Assembly (NCBI GenBank): GCA_036387475.1
Contig: DASVTR010000013.1
Location: 62,001 to 126,000 of the forward strand
Reading direction: 5' to 3'
Length of the DNA: 64,000 nt
Source of the DNA: DASVTR01 sp036387475
GTDB taxonomy: Bacteria > Acidobacteriota > Blastocatellia > Pyrinomonadales > Pyrinomonadaceae
The first letter of the stretch is position 1, and the number at the start of each line of letters is the position of its first letter. Shown here in pieces: positions 8,610 through 18,051 of this stretch. A model generated the notes under the pieces. It searched no databases. It saw only the letters and a list, made by a program, of their open reading frames with translations, and had not been told where the DNA came from. The position numbers were made by a program, and so were the translations under genes.

Positions 8610-9068
8610 ATGGCAGAGCAAACGGAAAAATCTGACGAGGCGCTTTCCAGTGGGCGAAAAGTAGCGGGCGTCATCGTGACGCACGGTCATCTGGCTGGCG
8701 AATTGTTGGCGGCAGCCGAAATGATTATCGGCTCTATCTCGCACATCACGGCGATCTCAATTGGCTGGCACGACGATGTTGAGGCAGCCCATAACGAAAT
8801 AGAGCGAGCCATCGCGCGCGTCTCGCAGGGTCGCGGAGTGTTGCTCCTGACAGATATGTTCGGCGGAACGCCGACCAACATCGCTTCGATGTTTCTCGCA
8901 GAGGGCGAGGTTGAAGTCGTGACCGGGGTCAATCTGCCAATGGTTATCAAGCTGGCGAGCCAGACGGAGGAAGAAGCGCTTGCCAGCGTCGCGCGCCGCG
9001 TGCGCGATCAAGGGCAGGAGGGAATCTATCTGGCGGGCGATCTCTTGTCGCCGCAGAAGAAGCAGTGA
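8610..9068 (+). CDS. PTS EIIA component, mannose/ManX family
   Basis: A soluble phosphocarrier domain of 152 aa. The phospho-acceptor is expected at His25 in 'VIVTHGHLAGELL'; 'LLLTDMFGGTPTN' and 'VVTGVNLPMVIKLA' are strong EIIA-Man motifs. No IIB, IIC or IID permease gene follows, so it probably works as a regulatory acceptor at the end of the EI-HPr chain and not in sugar uptake. The next gene starts directly at its stop codon, which indicates an operon with ptsH and ptsI. A TATAAT at 8577-8582 upstream could be part of a promoter but lacks a convincing -35. Confidence 0.9.
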   Translation: MAEQTEKSDEALSSGRKVAGVIVTHGHLAGELLAAAEMIIGSISHITAISIGWHDDVEAAHNEIERAIARVSQGRGVLLLTDMFGGTPTNIASMFLAEGEVEVVTGVNLPMVIKLASQTEEEALASVARRVRDQGQEGIYLAGDLLSPQKKQ

Positions 9069-9347
9069 ATGATCGAGAGGCGTGTGGTTGTCATTAACCG
9101 GCTCGGTCTGCACGCACGAGCGGCAGCGCTGCTGGTGCGCACCGCCAGTTGTTTTCAGAGCGTGCTGCGGCTCGAACGCGCCGACGGTACGGCGAGCGCC
9201 GACGCCAAGTCAATCTTGTCCGTGCTAATGCTAGCGGCGGCGCGTGGCACTGAGTTGCGCGCCACAGCCGAAGGCGCTGACGAAGGGGAAGCGATGAGCG
9301 CGCTGTGCAGGCTTTTCGCAGATGGTTTTGGAGAAAACGAGCAGTGA
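9069..9347 (+). CDS. ptsH: Phosphocarrier protein HPr
   Basis: A 92-residue HPr. The active His15 is in 'NRLGLHARAAA', where EI places phosphate from phosphoenolpyruvate. The regulatory serine is Ser48 in 'ADAKSILSVLML', the site for HprK. Both sites are intact, so this single HPr can carry both signals. The ATG follows the EIIA stop without a gap, and its own stop overlaps the ptsI GTG (GTGA), so the three genes are translationally coupled. Confidence 0.95.
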   Translation: MIERRVVVINRLGLHARAAALLVRTASCFQSVLRLERADGTASADAKSILSVLMLAAARGTELRATAEGADEGEAMSALCRLFADGFGENEQ

Positions 9348-11134
9348 GTGTGCGGCGAGAGAGAAAGGAAACGCGCAGAAGCGGCCTCGGCGTCTCGGAC
9401 GGAGTGGTGGTGGGCCGCGTGCTCAGAATCTTCAACGGCACGCGGCAAGTCTACCGTGCGACGCTCGAAGATGCCGACCTTGAGCGTGAGACGCGACGGC
9501 TGCGTGCCGCCATCCGACTCGCACGTCGCCAGTTGCTGGACATCAAAAAGCGTGCGGAAAAAGAGATGGGCGCAGAGCATGCCTACATCTTCGACGCGCA
9601 TCTGCTGATGCTCGAAGACCGCAAGCTGCTCGAAGACATAGAGGGCTACATTCGCACCGAGAGGGCCAACGCCGAATGGGCCGTGAAGGTAGCAGCCGAC
9701 CGCCTGCTCGCCATCTATTCGGAAATTAAAGATGATTACCTGCGCGAGCGCGGCTCGGATATAGAAGATGTGATGCAGCGCATTCTCGTCGCCTTGAGCG
9801 GCGAGCAGCCAAAGCATCGTCGTCTAACGGAAGATGCCGTCATCGTCGCAGAGGATTTGCTGCCTTCTACGGTCGCAGAGTTGGACTTCGAGCACGCGCG
9901 GGCCATTGCGACCGACGCGGGCGGCTGGACTTCGCACACGGCCATCATCGCGCGTGCGCTCGGAATCCCATCTGTCGTCGGCCTGCGCGACCTTCATCGA
10001 CAGGCGCGCACCGGTGATGAAATCGTCGTCGATGCGCTCAAAGGCGAAGTCGTGTTGCATCCGACAGCGGCGACGCTCGAACATTATCACGCAGTTGCAG
10101 ACAGCATCTCTGTCTCGCGTCTCTCTGCCTCCGAGGAAGAACGCGGGCCGCTTCGGACGCTCGACGGCGTTGAGATTCTGCTCCGGGCCAATGTGGAATT
10201 GCCAGCCGAGTATGAAGGCGTGCGTCGCTTCGGTGCGCGCGGCATCGGCCTCTATCGCTCAGAGTTTCTACTATCGCACAGGGGCGCGATGCCTGACGAA
10301 GAAGAGCAGCGACTTGCTTACCTGGAGGTCGCACGTCTGGCAGGCGACTACCGTGCGATTATCAGGCTCTTTGATTTGGGGGGCGACAAAATGGCGGGCA
10401 TTCCCGCCGAGGCGGAGCGCAATCCTGCGCTCGGCCTGCGCGCAATTCGCTTCAGTTTGCACCATGAGGAAATCCTGCGCACGCAGACGCGCGCCGTCCT
10501 GCGCGCCGCCGCGCATGGCTCTCTTGATATAGTGCTGCCGATGGTTTCGGATGTCTCGGACGTGCGAGGCGCGCGGGCGATAATTGACGAAGAGCGTGAG
10601 AGGCTTGGAAGTGAAGGACAGGAAATCGGGCAGGTTAGAATCGGGGCGATGATCGAAGTTCCGTCCGCCGTTTTCACAGCCGAAAAGCTCGCGCGCGAAG
10701 TGGAATTTTTTAGTCTCGGCACGAACGATCTGGTGCAGTATTTGTTGGCCGTTGATCGGGGCAATGATGAAGTGGCCGGCTGGTTTCGTTCTTTGCATCC
10801 GGCTGTGCTGCAAAGCATCAAGCGGACGCTCGATGCTGCGCGCGACGCAGGGATTCCCGCCAGCATCTGCGGCGAGATGGCGGCCACGCCCGTTTACGCC
10901 GTCGTCCTGCTTGGCCTCGGCGCGACTGACTTCAGTATGACTTCTTCGTCAATCCCACGCGTCCGCCGCACGCTGGCCGGAGTCACTCTGGCTGACGCAC
11001 GCGCCATTGCTGCCGAATGCCTGGAGTGCGGAAGCGCCGACGAGGTGGAAGAAAAGGTGAGGACACGCTTCATCGCTCTGTGGCCGCATCTTTTCCCGCT
11101 AAAATCCTTGCCAGCATCAAGAGGTCAAGAGTAG
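9344..11134 (+). CDS. ptsI: PTS enzyme I (phosphoenolpyruvate-protein phosphotransferase)
   Basis: It takes phosphate from phosphoenolpyruvate and passes it to HPr His15. I chose GTG 9344, which overlaps the ptsH stop by four bases, over an earlier in-frame codon at 9305 deep inside ptsH; this gives 596 aa. The phospho-histidine is His198 in 'GGWTSHTAIIARALG'. The PEP-binding barrel shows 'FGARGIGLYRSEF', 'SLGTNDLVQYLLAVDR' and the catalytic cysteine segment 'ASICGEMAATP'. No permease gene is near, which suits a signalling phosphorelay. Confidence 0.95.
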   Translation: MSVRRERKETRRSGLGVSDGVVVGRVLRIFNGTRQVYRATLEDADLERETRRLRAAIRLARRQLLDIKKRAEKEMGAEHAYIFDAHLLMLEDRKLLEDIEGYIRTERANAEWAVKVAADRLLAIYSEIKDDYLRERGSDIEDVMQRILVALSGEQPKHRRLTEDAVIVAEDLLPSTVAELDFEHARAIATDAGGWTSHTAIIARALGIPSVVGLRDLHRQARTGDEIVVDALKGEVVLHPTAATLEHYHAVADSISVSRLSASEEERGPLRTLDGVEILLRANVELPAEYEGVRRFGARGIGLYRSEFLLSHRGAMPDEEEQRLAYLEVARLAGDYRAIIRLFDLGGDKMAGIPAEAERNPALGLRAIRFSLHHEEILRTQTRAVLRAAAHGSLDIVLPMVSDVSDVRGARAIIDEERERLGSEGQEIGQVRIGAMIEVPSAVFTAEKLAREVEFFSLGTNDLVQYLLAVDRGNDEVAGWFRSLHPAVLQSIKRTLDAARDAGIPASICGEMAATPVYAVVLLGLGATDFSMTSSSIPRVRRTLAGVTLADARAIAAECLECGSADEVEEKVRTRFIALWPHLFPLKSLPASRGQE

Positions 11135-11293
11135 AATCCAGATTGGCTTAAACTTCGTCGGCTGCAAAATTTAATCGGGCTGGGAACTTAAGCCTGATTC
11201 TCTGTTTTCTCATCATTTAATACCTTGCGGCGCAGCACTTCGGGCGTCTGCCAGACCAGAGCGGTATTTTCCAATCATCTTCGGAGAGCAGCG

Positions 11294-13420
11294 ATGCGTA
11301 ATCGCTTGGGTGCGATGAGCGTACGGCAATTTTATCGGCGCAGAAGATTCGGCGTGGCATTCGTCGCGGCGCTTGTTTTCTGCGCGCTCGGCATTGTGCT
11401 GTTGACTGATTTGTACCAGACGACTGCTGCGTCGCCGATGCAGTTGGTGCGCCTGAACGTCAGCCAGGACTCCGGCATGGTACGCATTGAGATTACGGCT
11501 GACGGCTCTTTCGCAGATGCGACCATAGAGCAATGGTCGCGCGGGCGCGAGACGGTGATTCGCATTCGCGGCGCTCGCTCGCTGCTGCGCTCGGCTTACT
11601 CGATTGACGATCAACTGGCGCGCGGCGTGCGCGTCGTCTCAGGCGAGCGCGACGGCGAGCCTTACGTTGACGTGCTGATTTCGCTCGGCGATGGAGCGAC
11701 GCTGGCCCAGAAGAAGAGCTTTAATCGGTTGCTCATCGGCATCGCCTCGGACTTTGCGCGCCTGCGCCGCCGCAGTAGAGTCCCCGCCGCAGGCGATGCG
11801 GAATTGGCGCAAAGAGAAGCGAAAGCAAAGAGCGCAATCGCCAATGCTGCGCCCCTGCCGCTCTCTGCTCAGCCTGCGATTGAACATGTTGAAACGAGCG
11901 CGGCGGCAAACGTCAATAATGTTCTCCGTGACAATTCATCGACGGAAACCCCTGTTGCTGCTCTCTTGGCAGAGATGCCGCAGCCTTCGCTCCGCAGCCG
12001 TCCGATTTGGAGCAAACTGCTCGGCTCTCAACTTACTCTCACGAAATTCGATGCACTGAATTTAGCGCACGGCTCTCAGCAAACGATGAATGCCGCGGCG
12101 CTTGCCAATCAGCCGTCTCTCTTTAATTTCTTCCCCGTCACGATTGACGCGCCGGGCGCAGACCGCGCCGTGTGGGTTCCGGGCACGACGACAGCTACCG
12201 AAGATGAAATTGGAGGAAAGCCGCTGGGGGCAGGAGTTTTGCGCCCGTCGTTTTTGTTCGGCGCTCATTTCAGCGACAACTTTTTTTATCGTTCGGAGAC
12301 GGGAAGAAACTTTGGAATCTTTACCCTTGCTCCGCGCCTCGAATACGAGATACCGGGCGTGGAGAGGGCTTTGCGTTTGGCCTACGAGGCCAAGCTGCGG
12401 AAGCTGACGAACGGCAGGTGGGCCAACGCGCATCAGTTTGACTTTGACATGCGCGCTGACATCACGTCCTCCATCCGGCTCGGCGTGCGCGACCATTTCA
12501 TACGCTCGCCGCTCGACCCGCGCGAATACGACCCGGCGGGCGAAGTCTATATCGTCGGCGATACTTTCACACGCAACGACTTCGGCGCTCGATTTGATTT
12601 CTCTTTCGGCCAGCGCAGCCGCATCGGGCTTGACCTCGGCTCGAATATCGTACGCTGGAGCAGGTCGCGTATTGCGGATGAGCCGCTCTTTATTGACTAC
12701 AATGACATAAAAGGCGCGCTCTCTCTTGAACGCGACATTTCCGAGCAAACGACCGCGACCGCTTCGTTCAGCGTCTCCGATACGAACTCCTTTGCGCCGC
12801 TCCGACCGCAGTTTAACGGCCTCAACGACAATCGCTGTTACGCCTTTGAGATAGGCGGGCGCACGCAGGTCACGGAGACAAGCGGAATGGCCCTGCGCGT
12901 CGGCTACCAGCACAGCGATTTTCGCAACGCTCCCGACCAAAACAACTTTCGCGGGCTGATTTTTAACCTGCTCTACCGCAGCGATTTGACGGAAAAAACA
13001 AATTTACAGCTCGCGGCTCTGCGAAAAACGCAGGTTTCGGCGTTTAATTTAGAAGGAGGCAACGCGCGGCTCGTTACGACGGGCGGGTCGGCACGCCTCG
13101 AATCGGCGGCAACGGAGTCTTTGAAAGTGGCTTTGGGCCTTTATTATCAACAATTAGGCTTTCCGCTGGCGATTGTCCCGACTTCGACCGCCAGCGGTGG
13201 CGTCTTCGTCGGCAATTTTGCCGGAGAGCGCCGCAAAGACCACCTCTACGGGTTCAGCCTCGAAGGGGCTTATCGTTTAAGTGACCTGTTGCGCGCCCGT
13301 TTAGTGTATAGTTTCTCTAGGCGGGATTCGACGATTCCCGTCTTTACTTTCAATACTAATCGTCTTTCGCTGGTTTTTGAACTCGGACGGCGCAACGATG
13401 TTCGCGGGCGTCCGTTCTAA
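11294..13420 (+). CDS. Outer-membrane beta-barrel protein with AMIN-like N-terminal part
   Basis: The open frame begins at 11225, but ATG 11294 is preferred: a GGAGAG site precedes it and a basic stretch plus a hydrophobic segment ('VAFVAALVFCALGIVLL') follows. Residues about 50-170 resemble an AMIN-like beta domain ('VRLNVSQDSGMVRIEITADG'). The C-terminal 400 residues alternate aromatic/hydrophobic strands with polar turns ('RPSFLFGAHFSDNFFYRSE', 'ARLVYSFSRRDST') and end near a charged terminus, typical of outer-membrane barrels of exopolysaccharide loci. A Wza-like gene follows, so a role in polysaccharide export or secretion is likely but not proven. Confidence 0.7.
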   Translation: MRNRLGAMSVRQFYRRRRFGVAFVAALVFCALGIVLLTDLYQTTAASPMQLVRLNVSQDSGMVRIEITADGSFADATIEQWSRGRETVIRIRGARSLLRSAYSIDDQLARGVRVVSGERDGEPYVDVLISLGDGATLAQKKSFNRLLIGIASDFARLRRRSRVPAAGDAELAQREAKAKSAIANAAPLPLSAQPAIEHVETSAAANVNNVLRDNSSTETPVAALLAEMPQPSLRSRPIWSKLLGSQLTLTKFDALNLAHGSQQTMNAAALANQPSLFNFFPVTIDAPGADRAVWVPGTTTATEDEIGGKPLGAGVLRPSFLFGAHFSDNFFYRSETGRNFGIFTLAPRLEYEIPGVERALRLAYEAKLRKLTNGRWANAHQFDFDMRADITSSIRLGVRDHFIRSPLDPREYDPAGEVYIVGDTFTRNDFGARFDFSFGQRSRIGLDLGSNIVRWSRSRIADEPLFIDYNDIKGALSLERDISEQTTATASFSVSDTNSFAPLRPQFNGLNDNRCYAFEIGGRTQVTETSGMALRVGYQHSDFRNAPDQNNFRGLIFNLLYRSDLTEKTNLQLAALRKTQVSAFNLEGGNARLVTTGGSARLESAATESLKVALGLYYQQLGFPLAIVPTSTASGGVFVGNFAGERRKDHLYGFSLEGAYRLSDLLRARLVYSFSRRDSTIPVFTFNTNRLSLVFELGRRNDVRGRPF

Positions 13421-13512
13421 CTTCCGACGAGAACGCTTTCGTGCGGTGCTGCAATCGCCATTGCCCGGCAATGCTCATCGCTTCAATCTTGAGCCAGGAT
13501 TTAGAGTGCATT

Positions 13513-14595
13513 ATGAAGAAAGTTTTTTCCGCATTAAGCCTTGCGCTGCTCATCAGCGCGCAGATTGTGGCAGCACAGGCGCAGGACAATGATGCCCGCC
13601 CCGCCACGGACAAGGCGACCAGCGCCGCACCCGCCGACAATAAAGACGAAAAGACCGCTCCGGCTGAAGCCGAGAAACAGAGCGTCTCACCCGTGACCGC
13701 AGCAGCAACACCGCTGGCGGAAGCCGGAACAAACTCCGAGACGACAGACGCGCCTGTAAAAACGGTGACGACCGTGCCGGGCGCTGCCCCTGCGACAAGC
13801 ACTGCTGCTCCGCCAGGTGCGAGCGCGACAACCGCTGTGGTCAAGCCTCAGCCGCCGCCTGAGAGTATTTACCGCGTCGGCGCGGGCGACGTGCTCGACA
13901 TTCGCCTGCTCAATTCGCAAACGCGCGAATCAACGCTCTTCACAGTCATGCCCGGCGGCTTGCTGGAATATCCGCTCGCCGGAGAGCCGCTTCAGGTCAG
14001 CGGTTTGACAACTGATGAGATTGACGCGCGGCTGACGGCTCAAATCAAGATTTACGAAAATCCGCAGGTCGTCGTCAGCGTGCGCGACTACGTCAGCCAT
14101 AACGTTATTATCGCAGGGCTGGTTAATGAACCGGGGACAAAGTTCTTGCGCCGCGAGGCCGTTCCGCTCTACGTCCTGTTGGCCGAAGCGCAGCCGCGCC
14201 CCGAAGCCGGGCGCGCGAGCATCCTGCGTCCCGGCGGGCAAAGCTTCACAATTGACCTTTCTGACACGAAGGCCACAGCGATGCTCGTCTTTTCCGGCGA
14301 CGTGATTACTTTATCGGCGCTGCCTCCCGCGCCTCCGCAGTTTTTATACATCGGCGGGCCGGTCGTTTCACCCGGACAAAAGGATTTTCACGCGGGCATG
14401 ACCCTGACGCAGGCCGTGTTGGCCGCGGGCGGTGTGACGCGCTTTGCCGGAAGCAAAGTGAAAATCTCGCGGCAGGGAGCGGATGGCCGTCTGGTTTCAA
14501 CCGAATACAACCTGAAACATATCGAAGCGGGCAAAGTTCCTGACCCCGTACTGCAAGCGGGCGACCGCCTCGAAATCAGTCGCGGCGGATGGTAA
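13513..14595 (+). CDS. Polysaccharide export (Wza/SLBB) family protein
   Basis: An outer-membrane-associated export protein for capsule or exopolysaccharide. ATG 13513 starts a clear signal peptide ('VFSALSLALLISAQIVAAQA'); the frame upstream to 13441 is not used. A low-complexity Ala/Thr/Pro linker (about 25-115) precedes the Poly_export domain 'YRVGAGDVLDIRLLNSQTRE' and two SLBB-like beta-grasp units ('VIIAGLVNEPGTKFLRREA' and 'IGGPVVSPGQKDFHAGMT'). No lipobox cysteine is seen, unlike E. coli Wza. At 360 aa it has normal family length. It sits just behind the barrel gene. Confidence 0.86.
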   Translation: MKKVFSALSLALLISAQIVAAQAQDNDARPATDKATSAAPADNKDEKTAPAEAEKQSVSPVTAAATPLAEAGTNSETTDAPVKTVTTVPGAAPATSTAAPPGASATTAVVKPQPPPESIYRVGAGDVLDIRLLNSQTRESTLFTVMPGGLLEYPLAGEPLQVSGLTTDEIDARLTAQIKIYENPQVVVSVRDYVSHNVIIAGLVNEPGTKFLRREAVPLYVLLAEAQPRPEAGRASILRPGGQSFTIDLSDTKATAMLVFSGDVITLSALPPAPPQFLYIGGPVVSPGQKDFHAGMTLTQAVLAAGGVTRFAGSKVKISRQGADGRLVSTEYNLKHIEAGKVPDPVLQAGDRLEISRGGW

Positions 14596-14734
14596 AGGAA
14601 AGGTAAAAGTAAAAAGCCAAAAGGTAAAAGTTAGGCCGCAAACCGCTTTCACAGAAACGTCGAAAGTCTTTCTGAATAATTCTGGCGGCAGACCACACAG
14701 CACTTTTGCCCGTTACCTTTCACCTTTTTACTTG
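14593..14734. repeat. Heptamer-repeat dyad H6 (AAAGGTA word)
   Basis: The left arm (14593-14634) is AAAGGTA/AAAGTAA/AAAGCCA/AAAGGTA/AAAGTTA and begins at the stop codon of the export gene. The right arm (14712-14734) is TTACCTT/TCACCTT/TTTACTT. The 77-base spacer shows no gene. H12 uses the same word family and H14 a related one. Confidence 0.82.
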
Positions 14735-14885
14735 ATTTGTCTTGTCCGCTGGTGGCTGAAAAGGTATCATGCAGCGCTATCGGACTTCCGCCGCCTGTAG
14801 GCGCGGTAGCCACGCCTTGCGTGCATCGAGAGCTTAGTTCATCTTGCAAAAAATTATTGCCCCATCCTGCCGGAGGTTTACTGTC

Positions 14886-17468
14886 TTGCGCAATCAAAAC
14901 AAACTCGGCGTCTTAGCCCTCGCCGCCGCGCTCCTTTTTGCTCCTTTCACACCCGTCATCACATCGAGCGCTTTAGCCCGCGCCGCACAGGAAGACGTGC
15001 CGAGCGACGCCGAGCAGGCGATGTTTACGAAAGGGCAGAATCTCTATAATCAGGGCCGCTACGATCAGGCAGCCGCTGTTCTTCAGGATTTTCTCAAAAC
15101 CTATCCGAACAGCATCATTACGGATTTGACTTTGCTCTGGCTCGGTCGCTCCTACATGCAGCTTGGCAAAATAGCGGATGCCGAACAGGTGGGCGCGCGC
15201 CTGCGCGCAATCAAAGACACGCCGTTTGCGGAAATTTATGCGGGCGAGCTTGAGACTGCACGTCGCGAAAATCCCGGACGCACCTCAACACCTGCAACAA
15301 CTTCTGGCGATAACACTACGGCAGTCGCCACTAAGACGCCCGCAACAAAACCGCCCGCAAATCGAACTACGACGACAAGGCAGCCCGTTGCTACCGCTTC
15401 ACCGACGCCGAGCCGTCCGACTTTGAGTATCAATAACAACAGGCCCGCTCAAAGCCGTAGCACGACCGCTCAGGCAAGGCCGACGCCAACGCCGACTCCG
15501 ACGCCCGCGCCCGTTGAAACTGTGGCGAGAAATAATCAACAGCCGCGCGTTATTACCACGACCCCGAATTCAACCGAAATCGCGCCGCCGACGGACAATA
15601 CTCCGAGTCGCAGCCGTTTTGCCGGTTCGCGTCGTGGCAGACGCAGGATGCCTGTGCGCCAACCTGCGACGAACGCTGCCACCAATGCTAATCAATCTTT
15701 GCCAGTAACGAAGCCCACCGTTACAGAGGTTGCCGTTAACACTCCGCCACGTAACACCAACGCGCCTGCGCGCACGACCGTAACACCTATACGTAGGCCG
15801 ACGACTGATGCGTCGAATCGCACGAACAGCAATAGTTCAACGAGCTTGACGACTAATACGAACGATAGCTCATCTAACAGCCGTCCCATTACTACACCGA
15901 GCCGGACGCCGACACAGCAACCAACTCAGACGCCCGTTTATACTTCCCAGCCGACAGAGCCTGCCACGGCGCAGAGCGGAACGGGGCTGACTTTGACGGT
16001 CAAGCAGGTTCCGAATTTAATGCTCTCTTTGCGTCGCCCTTCGGAAACCGCATCCCCGGGCCAGCCCGTGCAACTGCCGCTGACCGTGCAGAACACGGGC
16101 AACAAAGAAGACCAGTTCCGTCTTGAGACGGATTTACCAGCGGAGTTTCAGCCGAGCTTCAGTCTCGCGCAGGGCGGCGGCGATACGGGCCTTCCCATCC
16201 TCGTCACACCGCAACTGGCGCGCGGCTCGTCCGTTGACGTGATCCTGAATTTGCGTATTCCTGAGACGGCGACCGACGGTCAGCAGCGTGGGTTCTTTGT
16301 CCGCGCCGCATCGCAGGCCGACTACCAAATCCTGAAGGTGGCCGACGGCACGATTAACATTGTCTCCGCCGCGCTCGGCGCAAGCTCAAATGCGTCGCAG
16401 AGTTCCGTTATGCCCGGCGATACTTTTACGCAAACTATCACCGTGCGGAATCAGGGCAGTTCCCCTGCACGCAGCACACGCGCCGACTTCGTTTTCAATC
16501 CAAACTTCGAGCTTGTCAACGCCAACCCCAGCCCGATCAGTTACGACCGCCCGTCGCGCACCGCAATCTGGAGTCTTGGCGATGTCGGGGCGCGCGATTC
16601 CCGTGACATCAACGTCACGCTGCGCGCCGTTCCAAACGCTTTGGCCGCCACGAGTTCTCTCGGTCGCGGCGCAGTCAGAACGCAGTCGCTTCCTTTAGGC
16701 TCAAACTTCGACAGCCCAAGTATTACCGTCGGCAAAGTTCCAAGAGCGCGGATTGACGCCATCTCCATAGGCTTGACGGCAACGCCGGGCGACACCATGT
16801 ATATTCCATTCGTCGTGCGCAATCCGGGCAACAGCCGCGACGCCTACGACCTTTTGATTACAGCGCCCAACGCGCCCACTGCTACTATCTACGCGGACAC
16901 CAACGGCGACGGTCAGCATCAGGACAGCGAGCCTTCCGTCACGCAAACCTCTCAGCTTGACCCGCAGGGCGGACAATTTCCAATGCTCCTGCGTGTCCAG
17001 ATTCCCGCGAGCACGCCAGACGGACAGCAATACTCCTATAGCGTCGTCGCGCGCTCGCAGTTGAGCAATCGTGCGGCGAGCGAGGCCAACACGGTGTTGC
17101 GTGTAGCGACGCCGCGAGTGCGCGTCCGCACGGAGTTTGCTTCGGACGCGCCAGCGCCCGGCGAGACTATCTTTTATCGCTTGGTGCTGGTCAACGAGGG
17201 CAGCGGCCTGGCGAAAAATCTGGTCGTCCTGGAAACCTTGCCGGACGCTTTAGAGTTTGTTAGCTCCGACCCGTCTTTAAATCCGCAGGATGCGCCGGGC
17301 AGCGGGCAGCGCTTTACCTGGCGCGTTCAGGAACTTGCTCCCGGCGATACGACCGTCCTGCGCATCGCCGTTCGCCTGCGCCAGAACCTGCAGGCCGATA
17401 CGAACCTGCGGACGAGCCATTCGCTCAACTATCAGGACACTAACGGCAACAGCTATACGGGACAGTAA
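14886..17468 (+). CDS. Large secreted TPR and CARDB/DUF11-type repeat protein
   Basis: TTG 14886 is preferred because GGAGG lies 9 bases upstream (14872-14876) and a signal peptide follows at once ('LGVLALAAALLFAPFTPVI'). Residues about 45-130 hold TPR-like repeats ('GQNLYNQGRYDQAAAVLQDFL'). A linker of some 240 residues very rich in Thr, Pro, Asn and Ser follows. The last 480 residues contain about four Ig-like units marked by 'NTGNKEDQFRL', 'NQGSSPARSTR', 'NPGNSRDAYDLL' and 'NEGSGLAKNLVVLETLP', the style of CARDB/DUF11 domains in surface proteins. It is probably a surface or periplasmic scaffold. A terminator follows. Confidence 0.72.
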   Translation: MRNQNKLGVLALAAALLFAPFTPVITSSALARAAQEDVPSDAEQAMFTKGQNLYNQGRYDQAAAVLQDFLKTYPNSIITDLTLLWLGRSYMQLGKIADAEQVGARLRAIKDTPFAEIYAGELETARRENPGRTSTPATTSGDNTTAVATKTPATKPPANRTTTTRQPVATASPTPSRPTLSINNNRPAQSRSTTAQARPTPTPTPTPAPVETVARNNQQPRVITTTPNSTEIAPPTDNTPSRSRFAGSRRGRRRMPVRQPATNAATNANQSLPVTKPTVTEVAVNTPPRNTNAPARTTVTPIRRPTTDASNRTNSNSSTSLTTNTNDSSSNSRPITTPSRTPTQQPTQTPVYTSQPTEPATAQSGTGLTLTVKQVPNLMLSLRRPSETASPGQPVQLPLTVQNTGNKEDQFRLETDLPAEFQPSFSLAQGGGDTGLPILVTPQLARGSSVDVILNLRIPETATDGQQRGFFVRAASQADYQILKVADGTINIVSAALGASSNASQSSVMPGDTFTQTITVRNQGSSPARSTRADFVFNPNFELVNANPSPISYDRPSRTAIWSLGDVGARDSRDINVTLRAVPNALAATSSLGRGAVRTQSLPLGSNFDSPSITVGKVPRARIDAISIGLTATPGDTMYIPFVVRNPGNSRDAYDLLITAPNAPTATIYADTNGDGQHQDSEPSVTQTSQLDPQGGQFPMLLRVQIPASTPDGQQYSYSVVARSQLSNRAASEANTVLRVATPRVRVRTEFASDAPAPGETIFYRLVLVNEGSGLAKNLVVLETLPDALEFVSSDPSLNPQDAPGSGQRFTWRVQELAPGDTTVLRIAVRLRQNLQADTNLRTSHSLNYQDTNGNSYTGQ

Positions 17469-17500
17469 GGCAGCCCGTCCGTAGTGAGTTAACAGAGTTT

Positions 17501-17534
17501 GGGGGCGGCACACATGGGCCGCCCCCTTTCTTTA
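17501..17534 (+). terminator. Intrinsic terminator
   Basis: GGGGGCGGC (17501-17509) pairs perfectly with GCCGCCCCC (17518-17526) around an 8-base loop and is followed by TTTCTTT. It ends the large repeat-protein gene. Confidence 0.85.
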
Positions 17535-17547
17535 GCGAGAGCCGACC

Positions 17548-18051
17548 TTGAGTACGCACAGACCCGCTGGGCCAACTGAAGTTTCAAGGCTGACAAATTT
17601 CCTGATTGCAAAGTCAATCTTCGAGGCGCTGTTTGTCGCGACGCTCGCCGTCGTTTTCTACCTCACGACCTTTAACCCCTTCTTTCGCGGCGCGCTCGAC
17701 GAAGCTACGCAGCGGCACGTTTACGGCTGGGCTGTCGATGAAGCGCAGCCTGCGCGCCGTGTTGAAGTTCAGCTTTACATTGACGGGCATTTCGCAGGCA
17801 CGACGACGGCTAACCTTCCGCGTCCCGATGTGATGGCTGCCGGGCGTTCTAAAGATGAGTTGCACGGCTTTGAGTTCACGACTCCCGCGCTCAATCCGGG
17901 TGAGCACGAGGCGCGCGTCTATGCCGTACATGCCGGAAGCGACGAAACCCGTCGCACTCTTCATCAAATCGGCTACGCTCGAAAGTTCTCGGTCGAAGCT
18001 GTCCGCACGGAGACGCCGCCAGCAGTCTCAATGGGAGAAGAAAAGCCTTGA
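17548..18051 (+). CDS. Membrane-anchored beta-domain protein of unknown function
   Basis: A 167-residue protein starting at TTG 17548. One transmembrane segment near residues 24-44 ('IFEALFVATLAVVFYLTTF') is followed by a domain with an Ig-like strand pattern ('HVYGWAVDEAQPARRVEVQLYIDG', 'GFEFTTPALNPGEHEARVYAV'). This resembles small carbohydrate- or envelope-associated beta sandwiches, but I do not recognise a named family. Its stop overlaps the start of the next gene (TTGA), so the pair is probably expressed together. Confidence 0.6.
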   Translation: MSTHRPAGPTEVSRLTNFLIAKSIFEALFVATLAVVFYLTTFNPFFRGALDEATQRHVYGWAVDEAQPARRVEVQLYIDGHFAGTTTANLPRPDVMAAGRSKDELHGFEFTTPALNPGEHEARVYAVHAGSDETRRTLHQIGYARKFSVEAVRTETPPAVSMGEEKP

